Below, piece after piece: positions 1 to 6,633 of a stretch of DNA of 10,521 nt (positions within the stretch are counted from its first letter, which is position 1; each line of letters starts with the position of its first letter). The stretch comes from Bacteroidota bacterium. GTDB taxonomy: Bacteria > Bacteroidota > Bacteroidia > JAADEI01. The DNA is taken from contig WFXT01000044.1 in assembly GCA_015490475.1 (NCBI GenBank), positions 1 through 10,521 on the forward strand, given 5' to 3'. Made by a program: the position numbers and the translations under genes. The notes under the pieces are model-generated. The model searched no databases and was not told the DNA's origin. It was given only the letters and a program-made list of their open reading frames with translations.

Positions 1-1854
1 GACTGCTACAGTCCCCTCCTCTGCTTCCCGTTGCCCAACAACTGCCATATATGGAATGCGTTGTTTTTCTGCTTTGAGGATTTTCTTGTTTATTTTTTCG
101 TCAGAATCATCAAGAACGGTTCTAAAACCAGCTTCTTTGAGCTTTTGTTCAACCTGTTTGCCATAATCAACAAACTTCTCAGATATGGTGAGAATTGCAA
201 CCTGTATCGGTGCCAACCACAAGGGGAATTTGCCTTCTGTGTGCTCTATAAGAACTCCAACGAAACGCTCTATGCTCCCGAATGGTGCTCTGTGAATCAT
301 AACGGGTCTGTGTAACTGATTGTCTGGCCCCATATAAGTTAGGTCAAAACGTTGTGGAAGGTTGTAGTCCACTTGAATTGTACCAAGCTGCCATTCACGT
401 CCCAGAGCATCCCGAACCATAAAGTCCAGTTTGGGACCATAGAAAGCCGCTTCGCCCTCCACTACTCTGGCTGGTAATTTCATTTCTTCTGCTGCCTGCT
501 GAATGGCTTGCTCCGCCTGTTCCCATAATTTGTCATCTCCAATATACTTTTCTTTATTTTCTGGGTCTCTAACAGAAATTTGTGCGCTGAAATCGGTAAA
601 ACCTAGTTTTTTAAATACGAACAGAACAAGGTCTATAACATTTTTAAATTCATCAAGAACTTGGTCTGGTGTACAGAAAATATGTGCATCGTCAACGGTA
701 AATCCTCTAACTCGCAATAATCCGCTCAATTCTCCAGATTGCTCATATCTATATACTGTACCGAACTCTGCCAATCGCAAAGGCAAATCCCTATATGACC
801 TTGGTTCTGACTTGTATATCTCACAATGGTGCGGGCAGTTCATAGGTCTCAAAATATATTCCTCTGTTTCATCTGGCGAAGTGAAAGGCTGAAACATGTG
901 ATGATGATATTTTTGAAAGTGCCCACTTATTTCATATAGGTGCTTTCGGGCAATATGCGGCGTATAAACAAATTTATAACCCCTACGAACCTGCTCATTA
1001 TAAAGGAAATCCTCCAGTTGCCTACGCAAAATTGCTCCATTAGGAAGCCACAAAGGTAGCCCAGAACCCACATTTTGGGAAAATGTAAAGATGCCCAATT
1101 GCTTGCCCAGAACCCGATGGTCCCGTTTCTTTGCTTCTTCTAATCGCCTAAGATACTCCTTAAGTTCTGCTTTTGATGGAAATGAAACTCCATAAATACG
1201 TGTCAATTGTGGTCGGGACGGGTCTCCACGCCAATAAGCCCCTGCTACATTCGTTATTTTAACTGCTTTGATAAATCCTGTGTGTGGCAGGTGAGGACCA
1301 CGGCACAAGTCAACAAAATTACCGTGTTCATAGAAGGAAACGACGTCATCTTCAATACTTTCAAGGATTTCCAGTTTATAAGGGTCTCCCTTTTTCTTAT
1401 AATATTCAATTGCTTCCTGCTTAGATAAAACTCTTTTTTTGAATGGGCTCTTGCGTCGTGCCAACTCAAGCATTTTCTTTTCTATCTCCTTGACCTCCTT
1501 TTCTCCTATGGAACGGTCGCCAAGGTCCACGTCATAATAAAACCCAGTGTCTATCGCTGGACCCGTACCAAATTTTACACCCGGAAAAAGAACTTCCAGT
1601 GCTTCGGCAAGCAGATGTGCCGAAGAATGCCAGAAAATATGCTTTCCTTCAGGGTCTTCCCACGTTACAGGACGTATATGGTCCCCATCCTGAACTTCAT
1701 AGTGAAAATCCCGAATATCACGCTTATTAACAACTGCACCAAGAATCTCATCTTTCTTATCAGAGTAAAACTTTTCAACTATATCTCCTAACTTAATGCC
1801 CTGTGGAACAGAAACTTCACCAATTCCTTCAAGATAAACTTTTATCTCAGCCAT
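1..1854 (-). CDS. thrS: Threonine--tRNA ligase (3'-truncated by window edge)
   Basis: This cytoplasmic class II aminoacyl-tRNA synthetase charges tRNA-Thr and edits mis-charged Ser-tRNA. The frame is open from the ATG at 1854 to base 1, giving 618 residues. Compared with the ~640-residue family, roughly the last 30 residues, the end of the anticodon-binding domain, lie outside the window. The TGS domain is at about residues 1-62. The editing domain has HSSAH (H76, H80) and DLCRGPH (C184, H188). In the catalytic core, MNCPHH holds the zinc ligand C340, VDDAHIF holds H391, and motif 3 is IHRAPFGSIERF with H521. These correspond to E. coli C334, H385 and H511. The start lies 2 bp after the tpiA stop with no obvious Shine-Dalgarno, so it is probably co-transcribed with tpiA. 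No T-box leader is present. The identification is secure; only the 3' end is missing. Confidence 0.97.
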   Translation of the reverse strand, partial: MAEIKVYLEGIGEVSVPQGIKLGDIVEKFYSDKKDEILGAVVNKRDIRDFHYEVQDGDHIRPVTWEDPEGKHIFWHSSAHLLAEALEVLFPGVKFGTGPAIDTGFYYDVDLGDRSIGEKEVKEIEKKMLELARRKSPFKKRVLSKQEAIEYYKKKGDPYKLEILESIEDDVVSFYEHGNFVDLCRGPHLPHTGFIKAVKITNVAGAYWRGDPSRPQLTRIYGVSFPSKAELKEYLRRLEEAKKRDHRVLGKQLGIFTFSQNVGSGLPLWLPNGAILRRQLEDFLYNEQVRRGYKFVYTPHIARKHLYEISGHFQKYHHHMFQPFTSPDETEEYILRPMNCPHHCEIYKSEPRSYRDLPLRLAEFGTVYRYEQSGELSGLLRVRGFTVDDAHIFCTPDQVLDEFKNVIDLVLFVFKKLGFTDFSAQISVRDPENKEKYIGDDKLWEQAEQAIQQAAEEMKLPARVVEGEAAFYGPKLDFMVRDALGREWQLGTIQVDYNLPQRFDLTYMGPDNQLHRPVMIHRAPFGSIERFVGVLIEHTEGKFPLWLAPIQVAILTISEKFVDYGKQVEQKLKEAGFRTVLDDSDEKINKKILKAEKQRIPYMAVVGQREAEEGTVAV

Positions 1855-1856
1855 GC

Positions 1857-2627
1857 TTATGAGATTTGTTTAACAATTTCAACGAAGGATTGTGCGTCTA
1901 AACTGGCTCCTCCAACAAGGCCTCCGTCAACATCTGGTTGCTGAAACAACGCTCCTGCATTGCTCGGTTTAATACTTCCACCATACAAAATTGTTGTGCC
2001 TTCTGCTATCTTTTCGCCATATCGTTGCTTCACCAATCCACGAATAAAAGAATGCATTTTCTGTGCGTAGTCAGGCGTGGCTGTTTTTCCTGTTCCTATT
2101 GCCCACACCGGCTCATAAGCAATTATAATATTTTGAAACTGATCTGGTTCAAGGGTAAACAACGCTGAGATAACCTGTCTTTTTACAACATGTTCACTGT
2201 GATTGCGTTCATATTCATCTTCTGTTTCACCAACGCAAAAGATAACTTTAAGCCCGTGTTTCAAAGCCTGTTCCACCTTTTGCCTCAATAGTATATCGTC
2301 CTCTTTAAAATATTGCCTCCTTTCAGAATGCCCAATTATAACATAGTCCACACCTATATCTTTTAGCATTATTGCACTAATCTCACCAGTATAGGCACCA
2401 CTATCTTCTGTATGCACATTCTGAGCACCCAAGTAAATATTCTTCGTGTCTGATAGGAAAGGCTTAAAAGCATATAAATGAGTAAAGGGTGGGCATATAA
2501 TCACTTCATCGGCTGGTTCTGATGTCCCACCAAGCAATTTGATAATGTCCTGTAACAATTGTTTACCTTCACTAACAGTAGTGTTCATTTTCCAGTTGCC
2601 TGCCACAATTTTCTTCCTCATTGTCAT
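1857..2627 (-). CDS. tpiA: Triose-phosphate isomerase
   Basis: This cytoplasmic TIM-barrel enzyme interconverts dihydroxyacetone phosphate and glyceraldehyde 3-phosphate in glycolysis and gluconeogenesis. At 256 residues it is the normal full length. The substrate-binding GNWKMN carries N11 and K13. The catalytic electrophile H100 is in IIGHSERR. The catalytic base E172 is in AYEPVWAIGTGKTA, which also contains the phosphate-gripping loop 6. The C-terminal phosphate motifs LYGGSIK and GGLVGGASL are intact. The start ATG at 2627 overlaps the stop of the upstream GlmU-like gene in an ATGA arrangement, so translational coupling is likely. A second ATG two codons in (2621) is a possible alternative start. 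thrS follows after 2 bp. Confidence 0.98.
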   Translation of the reverse strand: MTMRKKIVAGNWKMNTTVSEGKQLLQDIIKLLGGTSEPADEVIICPPFTHLYAFKPFLSDTKNIYLGAQNVHTEDSGAYTGEISAIMLKDIGVDYVIIGHSERRQYFKEDDILLRQKVEQALKHGLKVIFCVGETEDEYERNHSEHVVKRQVISALFTLEPDQFQNIIIAYEPVWAIGTGKTATPDYAQKMHSFIRGLVKQRYGEKIAEGTTILYGGSIKPSNAGALFQQPDVDGGLVGGASLDAQSFVEIVKQIS

Positions 2628-3820
2628 TGATTATTTTCCCACCATCTTTCCCATTGAGAAAGTTCAAAAACTTTTCTAAACAAACGTTCATATTCAGGTG
2701 TCAGGTCAACATTGCGTCGTGCCATCATTCTACGTGCTGTATCAAGAGCTCTCTCAACGTTATACGTAGTGAATCCATGAGCACCGCCCCACGCAAATGA
2801 TGGAATAAATGTCCTCGGAAAACCTGCCCCAAAAACATTGGCACTGACACCAACAACAGTGCCTGTATTAAACATAGTATTTATTCCTGCTTTAGCATGG
2901 TCTCCCATAATGAGCCCCAGAAACTGCATTCCCGTATCAATAAACTTCTTCTGAGCATAGTCCCACATCTTAACGGGTCCATACGTGTTTTTCAAATTTG
3001 AGTTATTCGTATCTGCCCCTATGTTAACCCATTCGCCGATATACGCATGTCCAATAAAACCGTCGTGTGCCTTGTTGCTATATCCCTGAAAAACTGTGTG
3101 GCTAACTTCCCCACCAACTTTACAATACGGTCCCAGTGCAACGGGTCCATAAATCTTAGCACCCATTTTAACTACAGAATATGGACCTATGTATGCTGGT
3201 CCTTCAATCATCGCCCCCATCATCACTGTTGCCCCCTCGTCTATTACCACCGGACCCTTTGAAGTATCTATAAAACAAGGGTCTATTCTAACATTTCGAG
3301 AAACATATAAATTTTGCAAGTTTCCCCAGATAGTTACGTTTTCTCCTGCCAATTTCTCAAAACTGCCAAGTTGAGCAATATCAAACGGGAACAAGAATTC
3401 AGGCAAAAACCTAACAATATCTGATGGATGAGAAACAATTTTTACATCATCTAAAACGTCAGAAAACTCCCGAGAATCATTATAGTCATCAAGGTCGCAA
3501 CCGTAGGTAATTATCGGTTCACCATTAAAAAGAACCGCCTCTCCCCTTTCTATATCGGCAGTTATTATATCTACAACCTGCTTAGTTGGTAACAAACGGC
3601 TGTCAACTGAGATGATATAATCATCGTCTGGTATCTCCTCACAAAAAATCTCCTTGTGAATATCCAATGGTTTGACGAATACTTTCTGTCCCAGAGCCTT
3701 CTCCCATGCTTCTTTTATAGTTAATGAGCCAATTCTGATATAAGGTATAGGTCTAAAGTACGTAATAGGTAATAAGCCCTCCCAGCCACTTTGTGTATCA
3801 ACAAGGACAATTCGTGGCAT
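2624..3820 (-). CDS. Bacteroidota-type GlmU-like sugar nucleotidyltransferase/acetyltransferase
   Basis: This is a 398-residue two-domain protein. The N-terminal ~150 residues resemble the nucleotidyltransferase half of the alternative Bacteroidota GlmU family: they carry the RP-x-x-x-IR-x-G-x-x-TI-x-E-x-W signature (residues 23-40) instead of the classical LxxGxGTRM loop. Residues ~160-345 form a left-handed beta-helix of hexapeptide repeats (for example NVTIWG, VVIDEGATVMMGAMIEG and AYIGPYSVVKMGAKIYG). They include the family-typical NSNLKNTYGPV and AGINTMFNTGTVVGVSANVFGAGFP blocks. By family knowledge it should act late in UDP-GlcNAc synthesis for cell-wall precursors (acetyl transfer and/or uridylyl transfer), but which activities this subfamily really has is uncertain. 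It lies 21 bp downstream of rpmE2 and overlaps tpiA by 4 bp. Its ATG at 3820 has no clear Shine-Dalgarno. Confidence 0.88.
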   Translation of the reverse strand: MPRIVLVDTQSGWEGLLPITYFRPIPYIRIGSLTIKEAWEKALGQKVFVKPLDIHKEIFCEEIPDDDYIISVDSRLLPTKQVVDIITADIERGEAVLFNGEPIITYGCDLDDYNDSREFSDVLDDVKIVSHPSDIVRFLPEFLFPFDIAQLGSFEKLAGENVTIWGNLQNLYVSRNVRIDPCFIDTSKGPVVIDEGATVMMGAMIEGPAYIGPYSVVKMGAKIYGPVALGPYCKVGGEVSHTVFQGYSNKAHDGFIGHAYIGEWVNIGADTNNSNLKNTYGPVKMWDYAQKKFIDTGMQFLGLIMGDHAKAGINTMFNTGTVVGVSANVFGAGFPRTFIPSFAWGGAHGFTTYNVERALDTARRMMARRNVDLTPEYERLFRKVFELSQWERWWENNQ

Positions 3821-3841
3821 TACATAAATATGCTTGCTTCC

Positions 3842-4102
3842 TTATTTGTTTTTCTGCTGATATTTTGCATATTTCTGTTTGAACTTCTCAATTCGTCCAG
3901 TTGTGTCCACATATCTTATCTTACCTGTGAAATATGGATGGCTATATGCAGAAACTTCCAGTTTATAAAGAGGATATTCCTTTCCATCTTTCCAGATGGT
4001 CGTCTCTTTTGTCTCCACTGTGGAACGAGTCAAAAACTCCTCTCCTGTTGCCACATCCCTGAATACCACAAACCTATAATTGGGATGAATACCTTTCTTC
4101 AT
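3842..4102 (-). CDS. rpmE2: 50S ribosomal protein L31, type B (zinc-independent)
   Basis: This 86-residue protein has the L31 signature: the start MKKGIHPNYRFVVFRD, the central STVETKET, and a YSHPYFTGK segment followed by a basic C-terminal tail. It contains no cysteine, so it is the zinc-free (type B, C-minus) form of L31, a large-subunit protein at the inter-subunit bridge. The length fits type B (~80-90). It is the first gene after the largest gap in the window and has its own promoter-like element about 30 bp upstream. The leader is A-rich with no Shine-Dalgarno, common for Bacteroidota ribosomal genes. The GlmU-like gene, tpiA and thrS follow in close succession. Confidence 0.95.
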   Translation of the reverse strand: MKKGIHPNYRFVVFRDVATGEEFLTRSTVETKETTIWKDGKEYPLYKLEVSAYSHPYFTGKIRYVDTTGRIEKFKQKYAKYQQKNK

Positions 4103-4187
4103 CTCGTGCAGTTTTTTTATTGTTAGTTAATGCAAAGATATGCCAAAATGTTTCCCAGAAATTCTTTCTATCAAACTGCCTATGGTT
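4103..4187. other. 85-bp intergenic gap between the CstB-like gene and rpmE2
   Basis: This is the largest non-coding stretch in the window. It holds the rpmE2 promoter element. A 7-bp inverted repeat (gcagttt at 4108-4114, aaactgc at 4173-4179) flanks the promoter. A short 5-bp-stem palindrome (4157-4169) has no U-tract. I see no convincing rho-independent terminator for the upstream gene, so read-through into rpmE2 is possible. Confidence 0.6.
4133..4161 (-). promoter_or_regulatory. Bacteroidota-type promoter for rpmE2-glmU-like-tpiA-thrS
   Basis: On the minus strand, TATCTTTG (4140 to 4133) matches the Bacteroidota primary-sigma -7 consensus TAnnTTTG exactly. A weaker TTTCTG (4161 to 4156) stands in the -33 position, where TTTG/TTG is expected, leaving 17 nt between TTTC and the -7 element. 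Transcription would begin near 4127, giving a ~25-nt A-rich leader before the rpmE2 ATG at 4102. It lies in the 85-bp gap, the only sizeable gap in the window, which is where a promoter is expected. Transcription start is inferred, not seen. Confidence 0.65.
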
Positions 4188-5546
4188 CTAATTCTTAAAT
4201 TCTTTGATGTACGCCCCTAAGCTTGCCACCCTCAAATCAGGTCTTTTACTTCGGATAATAGATTCAGCAACATCCGACCTATATCCACCAGCACAATGCA
4301 CTACAACAGGCTTGTCAGACGGAATTTCATGAACCCTTTCAGGCAATTCATGCAGTGGAATATTGATGGCATTTTCAAAGAATGGGCCCGTTGTTTCAAC
4401 CTCTTGTGTTGTGCGAACATCAACAATTGTGAAAGCTTCCGGATTTTTCCTGAATTGATCTATATCAACTGGATCCGTGGATTCAGTAGTATCTTCCTGT
4501 GTCAATACTTTTAATCCTGCTACAAATGGTTCATAGTAAATCTTAGCAACGCGATGCAGATATTTTAAAAGGCTTTCTGCATCATAGCCAACAAGATAGA
4601 ACCTGTCTCCCGGTTTAAAAAATGTGCCTATCCATGTTTCAACATTTTCATTCCAAATGTCAGGAATATTAATACTTCCGGGAATATGGGCACTCTGATA
4701 GTCTGCATGATTACGAATGTCAACAACAGGAATTCCATCCTCAAGTGTATCCACAAATTTTACTTTTTGAATACTATCAGCCAATGCTGGTGCCCCCTCC
4801 CTATTCACTTCAACATCATAAGGGAAATAAACAGGGATAAACGGTTGATTGGCAAGCAAAGTCTCAACAAATTTATCCTCGTCCTTGATCTGGAATGCCC
4901 AATTAGTTAATTTCTCCTGTCCTATCGTTGATACGGTTTCTTCTCGCATATTGCGTCCACAGAGAGACCCTTTTCCATGGGCAGGATACACTTTTACATC
5001 ATCTGGCAATTTAGCAAACACTTCATGAATAGTATGAAACATCTGTCGTGCTAATCTATCCCGTTGCTCCTGTATTGCTCCTGCTCCCTCCCTTAAATCA
5101 GGACGCCCAACATCTCCAATGAACAAAGAATCTCCTGTAAATACTGCTACAGGATTGCCGTTGTCATAAACAAGATAGGAATTATGGTCTGGTGAGTGCC
5201 CCGGCGTAAACAGTGCCTTAACAATCACATTACCAACTTTAACCTCATCTCCATCATCCATTGGTTCATGCGGATATTTAACTCCCATTTTAGGATTCAC
5301 ATATACAGATGCACCATATTTCTCAAGCAGTTCTTTGTGTGATGAAGCAAAGTCTGCATGCGGATGCGTCTCAAAAACAGCCACTAATTTTGCTCCTTGC
5401 TGTTCAATCCAGTCAATATAGGGTTTTATGTCTCTGCCGGGGTCAACAACTGCTGCTTCGCCATCACTGACAAATGCGTAACCGAAATGTGCCAATGGAC
5501 GGTCGTAAAATTGTTTGATCTTAAGCATGACTATGACATTTGTCAT
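4188..5546 (-). CDS. MBL-fold persulfide dioxygenase/rhodanese multidomain protein (CstB-like)
   Basis: This 452-residue protein has three domains. Residues ~7-250 are an ETHE1-type metallo-beta-lactamase fold with THPHADF (H61, H63, D65), PGHSPDH (H117), GDSLFIGDVGRPD (D139) and YPAHGKGSLCG (H190, C196). Residues ~255-350 are a rhodanese fold whose active-site loop reads VGYDAES, with no catalytic cysteine, so it is a pseudo-rhodanese. Residues ~356-450 are a second rhodanese with intact CAGGYRS (C418). The order PDO, pseudo-rhodanese, active rhodanese and the length match Staphylococcus CstB (~444 aa). That enzyme oxidises low-molecular-weight persulfides with an Fe(II) dioxygenase site and makes thiosulfate, detoxifying sulfide in the cytoplasm. 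No signal peptide is seen. The longest start (5546) is annotated. The ATG at 5528 (MLKIKQFYD) fits the usual family N-terminus better and would leave an inverted repeat in the leader. Confidence 0.87.
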   Translation of the reverse strand: MTNVIVMLKIKQFYDRPLAHFGYAFVSDGEAAVVDPGRDIKPYIDWIEQQGAKLVAVFETHPHADFASSHKELLEKYGASVYVNPKMGVKYPHEPMDDGDEVKVGNVIVKALFTPGHSPDHNSYLVYDNGNPVAVFTGDSLFIGDVGRPDLREGAGAIQEQRDRLARQMFHTIHEVFAKLPDDVKVYPAHGKGSLCGRNMREETVSTIGQEKLTNWAFQIKDEDKFVETLLANQPFIPVYFPYDVEVNREGAPALADSIQKVKFVDTLEDGIPVVDIRNHADYQSAHIPGSINIPDIWNENVETWIGTFFKPGDRFYLVGYDAESLLKYLHRVAKIYYEPFVAGLKVLTQEDTTESTDPVDIDQFRKNPEAFTIVDVRTTQEVETTGPFFENAINIPLHELPERVHEIPSDKPVVVHCAGGYRSDVAESIIRSKRPDLRVASLGAYIKEFKN

Positions 5547-5547
5547 A
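5532..5547. promoter_or_regulatory. Inverted repeat at the start of the CstB-like gene (possible operator)
   Basis: The sequence tatgacatttgtcata has 7-bp arms (tatgaca/tgtcata) around a 2-bp centre. It overlaps the upstream candidate start and precedes the ATG at 5528. It could be a dimeric-regulator site for a persulfide-responsive gene. However, a 7-bp-arm palindrome can occur by chance in a window this size, and the TF family is unknown. Confidence 0.25.
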
Positions 5548-5580
5548 AAAATGTTTAGTAAAAATTAATAGTTCCACTGG

Positions 5581-6633
5581 CTATTGACTTCCTTTTTTCT
5601 CCGAATTTTTAAGCTTTTTGCGTAACTTTTTTATCAAGACTCTCATCTTTTCCACTCGTTCTTTCATATGCGGATGTGTTTTAAAAAACTCTGGAACATC
5701 ATCTGTTTTATATCTTTTGCCAAGGTCCTCCATAAGTTCCAAAAATGGCTCAGGGTCCATACCGCTTTTAATGAGAAGTTCAATTGCATAGGCATCGGCT
5801 TCTTCCTCCTGTTCACGTTGATAGGACAGAACTAAAATTTGCTGTGCCATAGCTATTGAAGTAACAGAAACATCGCCTGTGAGCAAGGTGAAAATAGCAG
5901 ATATCATAGCAGACTTTATTAAAATCTTCAACGTATGCCTGTATTTAACGTGTCCCAATTCGTGCCCCACTACTCCTGCTATCGCATCCCTGTCCCATTC
6001 CGCAGACATATATCTTTCTACCATGCTGGAAGTAAACACAATATGTCCTCCCGGTATAGCCAAGGCGTTATCCTCAGGCAGGTCAGAAGTTATGTGCAAC
6101 GTCGCATAATTGACATCTGAGTTTGATGCAATATAGTTAAAGAGTTTCTCCAATTCCTTTTCTTTTTGATAAACGGGACTTCTTAAGGTTAAACCTAATG
6201 TTGACAGGCTCGCAATAACATTATGTCCAAGTTCATATTCCAATTCCTGTGGAATTTGCTCGGCAAGCCATTCTGCCGCCATGTCGCTACCTGTAGTGAG
6301 CCAGAATGCTGTGGCCAAGACTAATACTATTAATGAAACTGCGAGACTTTTCTTCCACGTTTCAAATTTATTAAGCCAGTTCCGTTTATGCAATGGCAAC
6401 TTCCTGTATATTTCTTGCTCAAACTCATGCGTATTTTCTGTAATTATTATCTGGTCACCATTGGGCAGATATAAGAAAAAGGGGGCATGGGCTCCCGTCC
6501 TATCGTCAATGGCAATTTCTTTAATGCGAAAAGCATCTCCCGTATCCAACACAAGCTTGTCATCTTCTATGCTTACCAAAACCTCCTGTCGCGTTGATTC
6601 TCCCGACCTAATAAGTTGCCCCTTATACATCAT
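5581..6633 (-). CDS. M48-family membrane metallopeptidase with N-terminal beta-rich domain
   Basis: This is a predicted 350-residue membrane-anchored zinc endopeptidase of the M48 (Oma1/HtpX/BepA-like) family. Residues ~1-80 form a small beta-rich domain of the sort found before the membrane segment in many bacterial M48 proteins that sit next to DUF898 genes. One hydrophobic helix spans residues ~97-114. The peptidase domain carries HELGH (H224, E225, H228), the third zinc ligand in EEEADAYA (E278), and the family-typical THPHMKER near residues 319-326. A second hydrophobic stretch follows HELGH at ~240-252. The tail is strongly basic (KKLRKKLKNSEKK). Its start overlaps the DUF898 stop (ATGATG with the TGA inside), so the two are probably translationally coupled and may act together in envelope protein quality control. 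That role is inference; substrates are unknown. The second ATG (6630) is an equally plausible start. Confidence 0.9.
   Translation of the reverse strand: MMYKGQLIRSGESTRQEVLVSIEDDKLVLDTGDAFRIKEIAIDDRTGAHAPFFLYLPNGDQIIITENTHEFEQEIYRKLPLHKRNWLNKFETWKKSLAVSLIVLVLATAFWLTTGSDMAAEWLAEQIPQELEYELGHNVIASLSTLGLTLRSPVYQKEKELEKLFNYIASNSDVNYATLHITSDLPEDNALAIPGGHIVFTSSMVERYMSAEWDRDAIAGVVGHELGHVKYRHTLKILIKSAMISAIFTLLTGDVSVTSIAMAQQILVLSYQREQEEEADAYAIELLIKSGMDPEPFLELMEDLGKRYKTDDVPEFFKTHPHMKERVEKMRVLIKKLRKKLKNSEKKGSQ

Noticed and set aside
31..1469. Several open frames of 70-130 codons (plus strand 31-315, 503-892, 1207-1428; minus strand 1254-1469)
   Set aside because: All lie inside thrS in other frames. 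Their translations show no family features, while the thrS frame is fully conserved across the stretch.
4157..4169. agaaa-ttc-tttct palindrome as a terminator for the CstB-like gene
   Set aside because: The stem is only 5 bp, AU-rich and not followed by a U-tract on the minus strand; it also overlaps the -33 region of the rpmE2 promoter.
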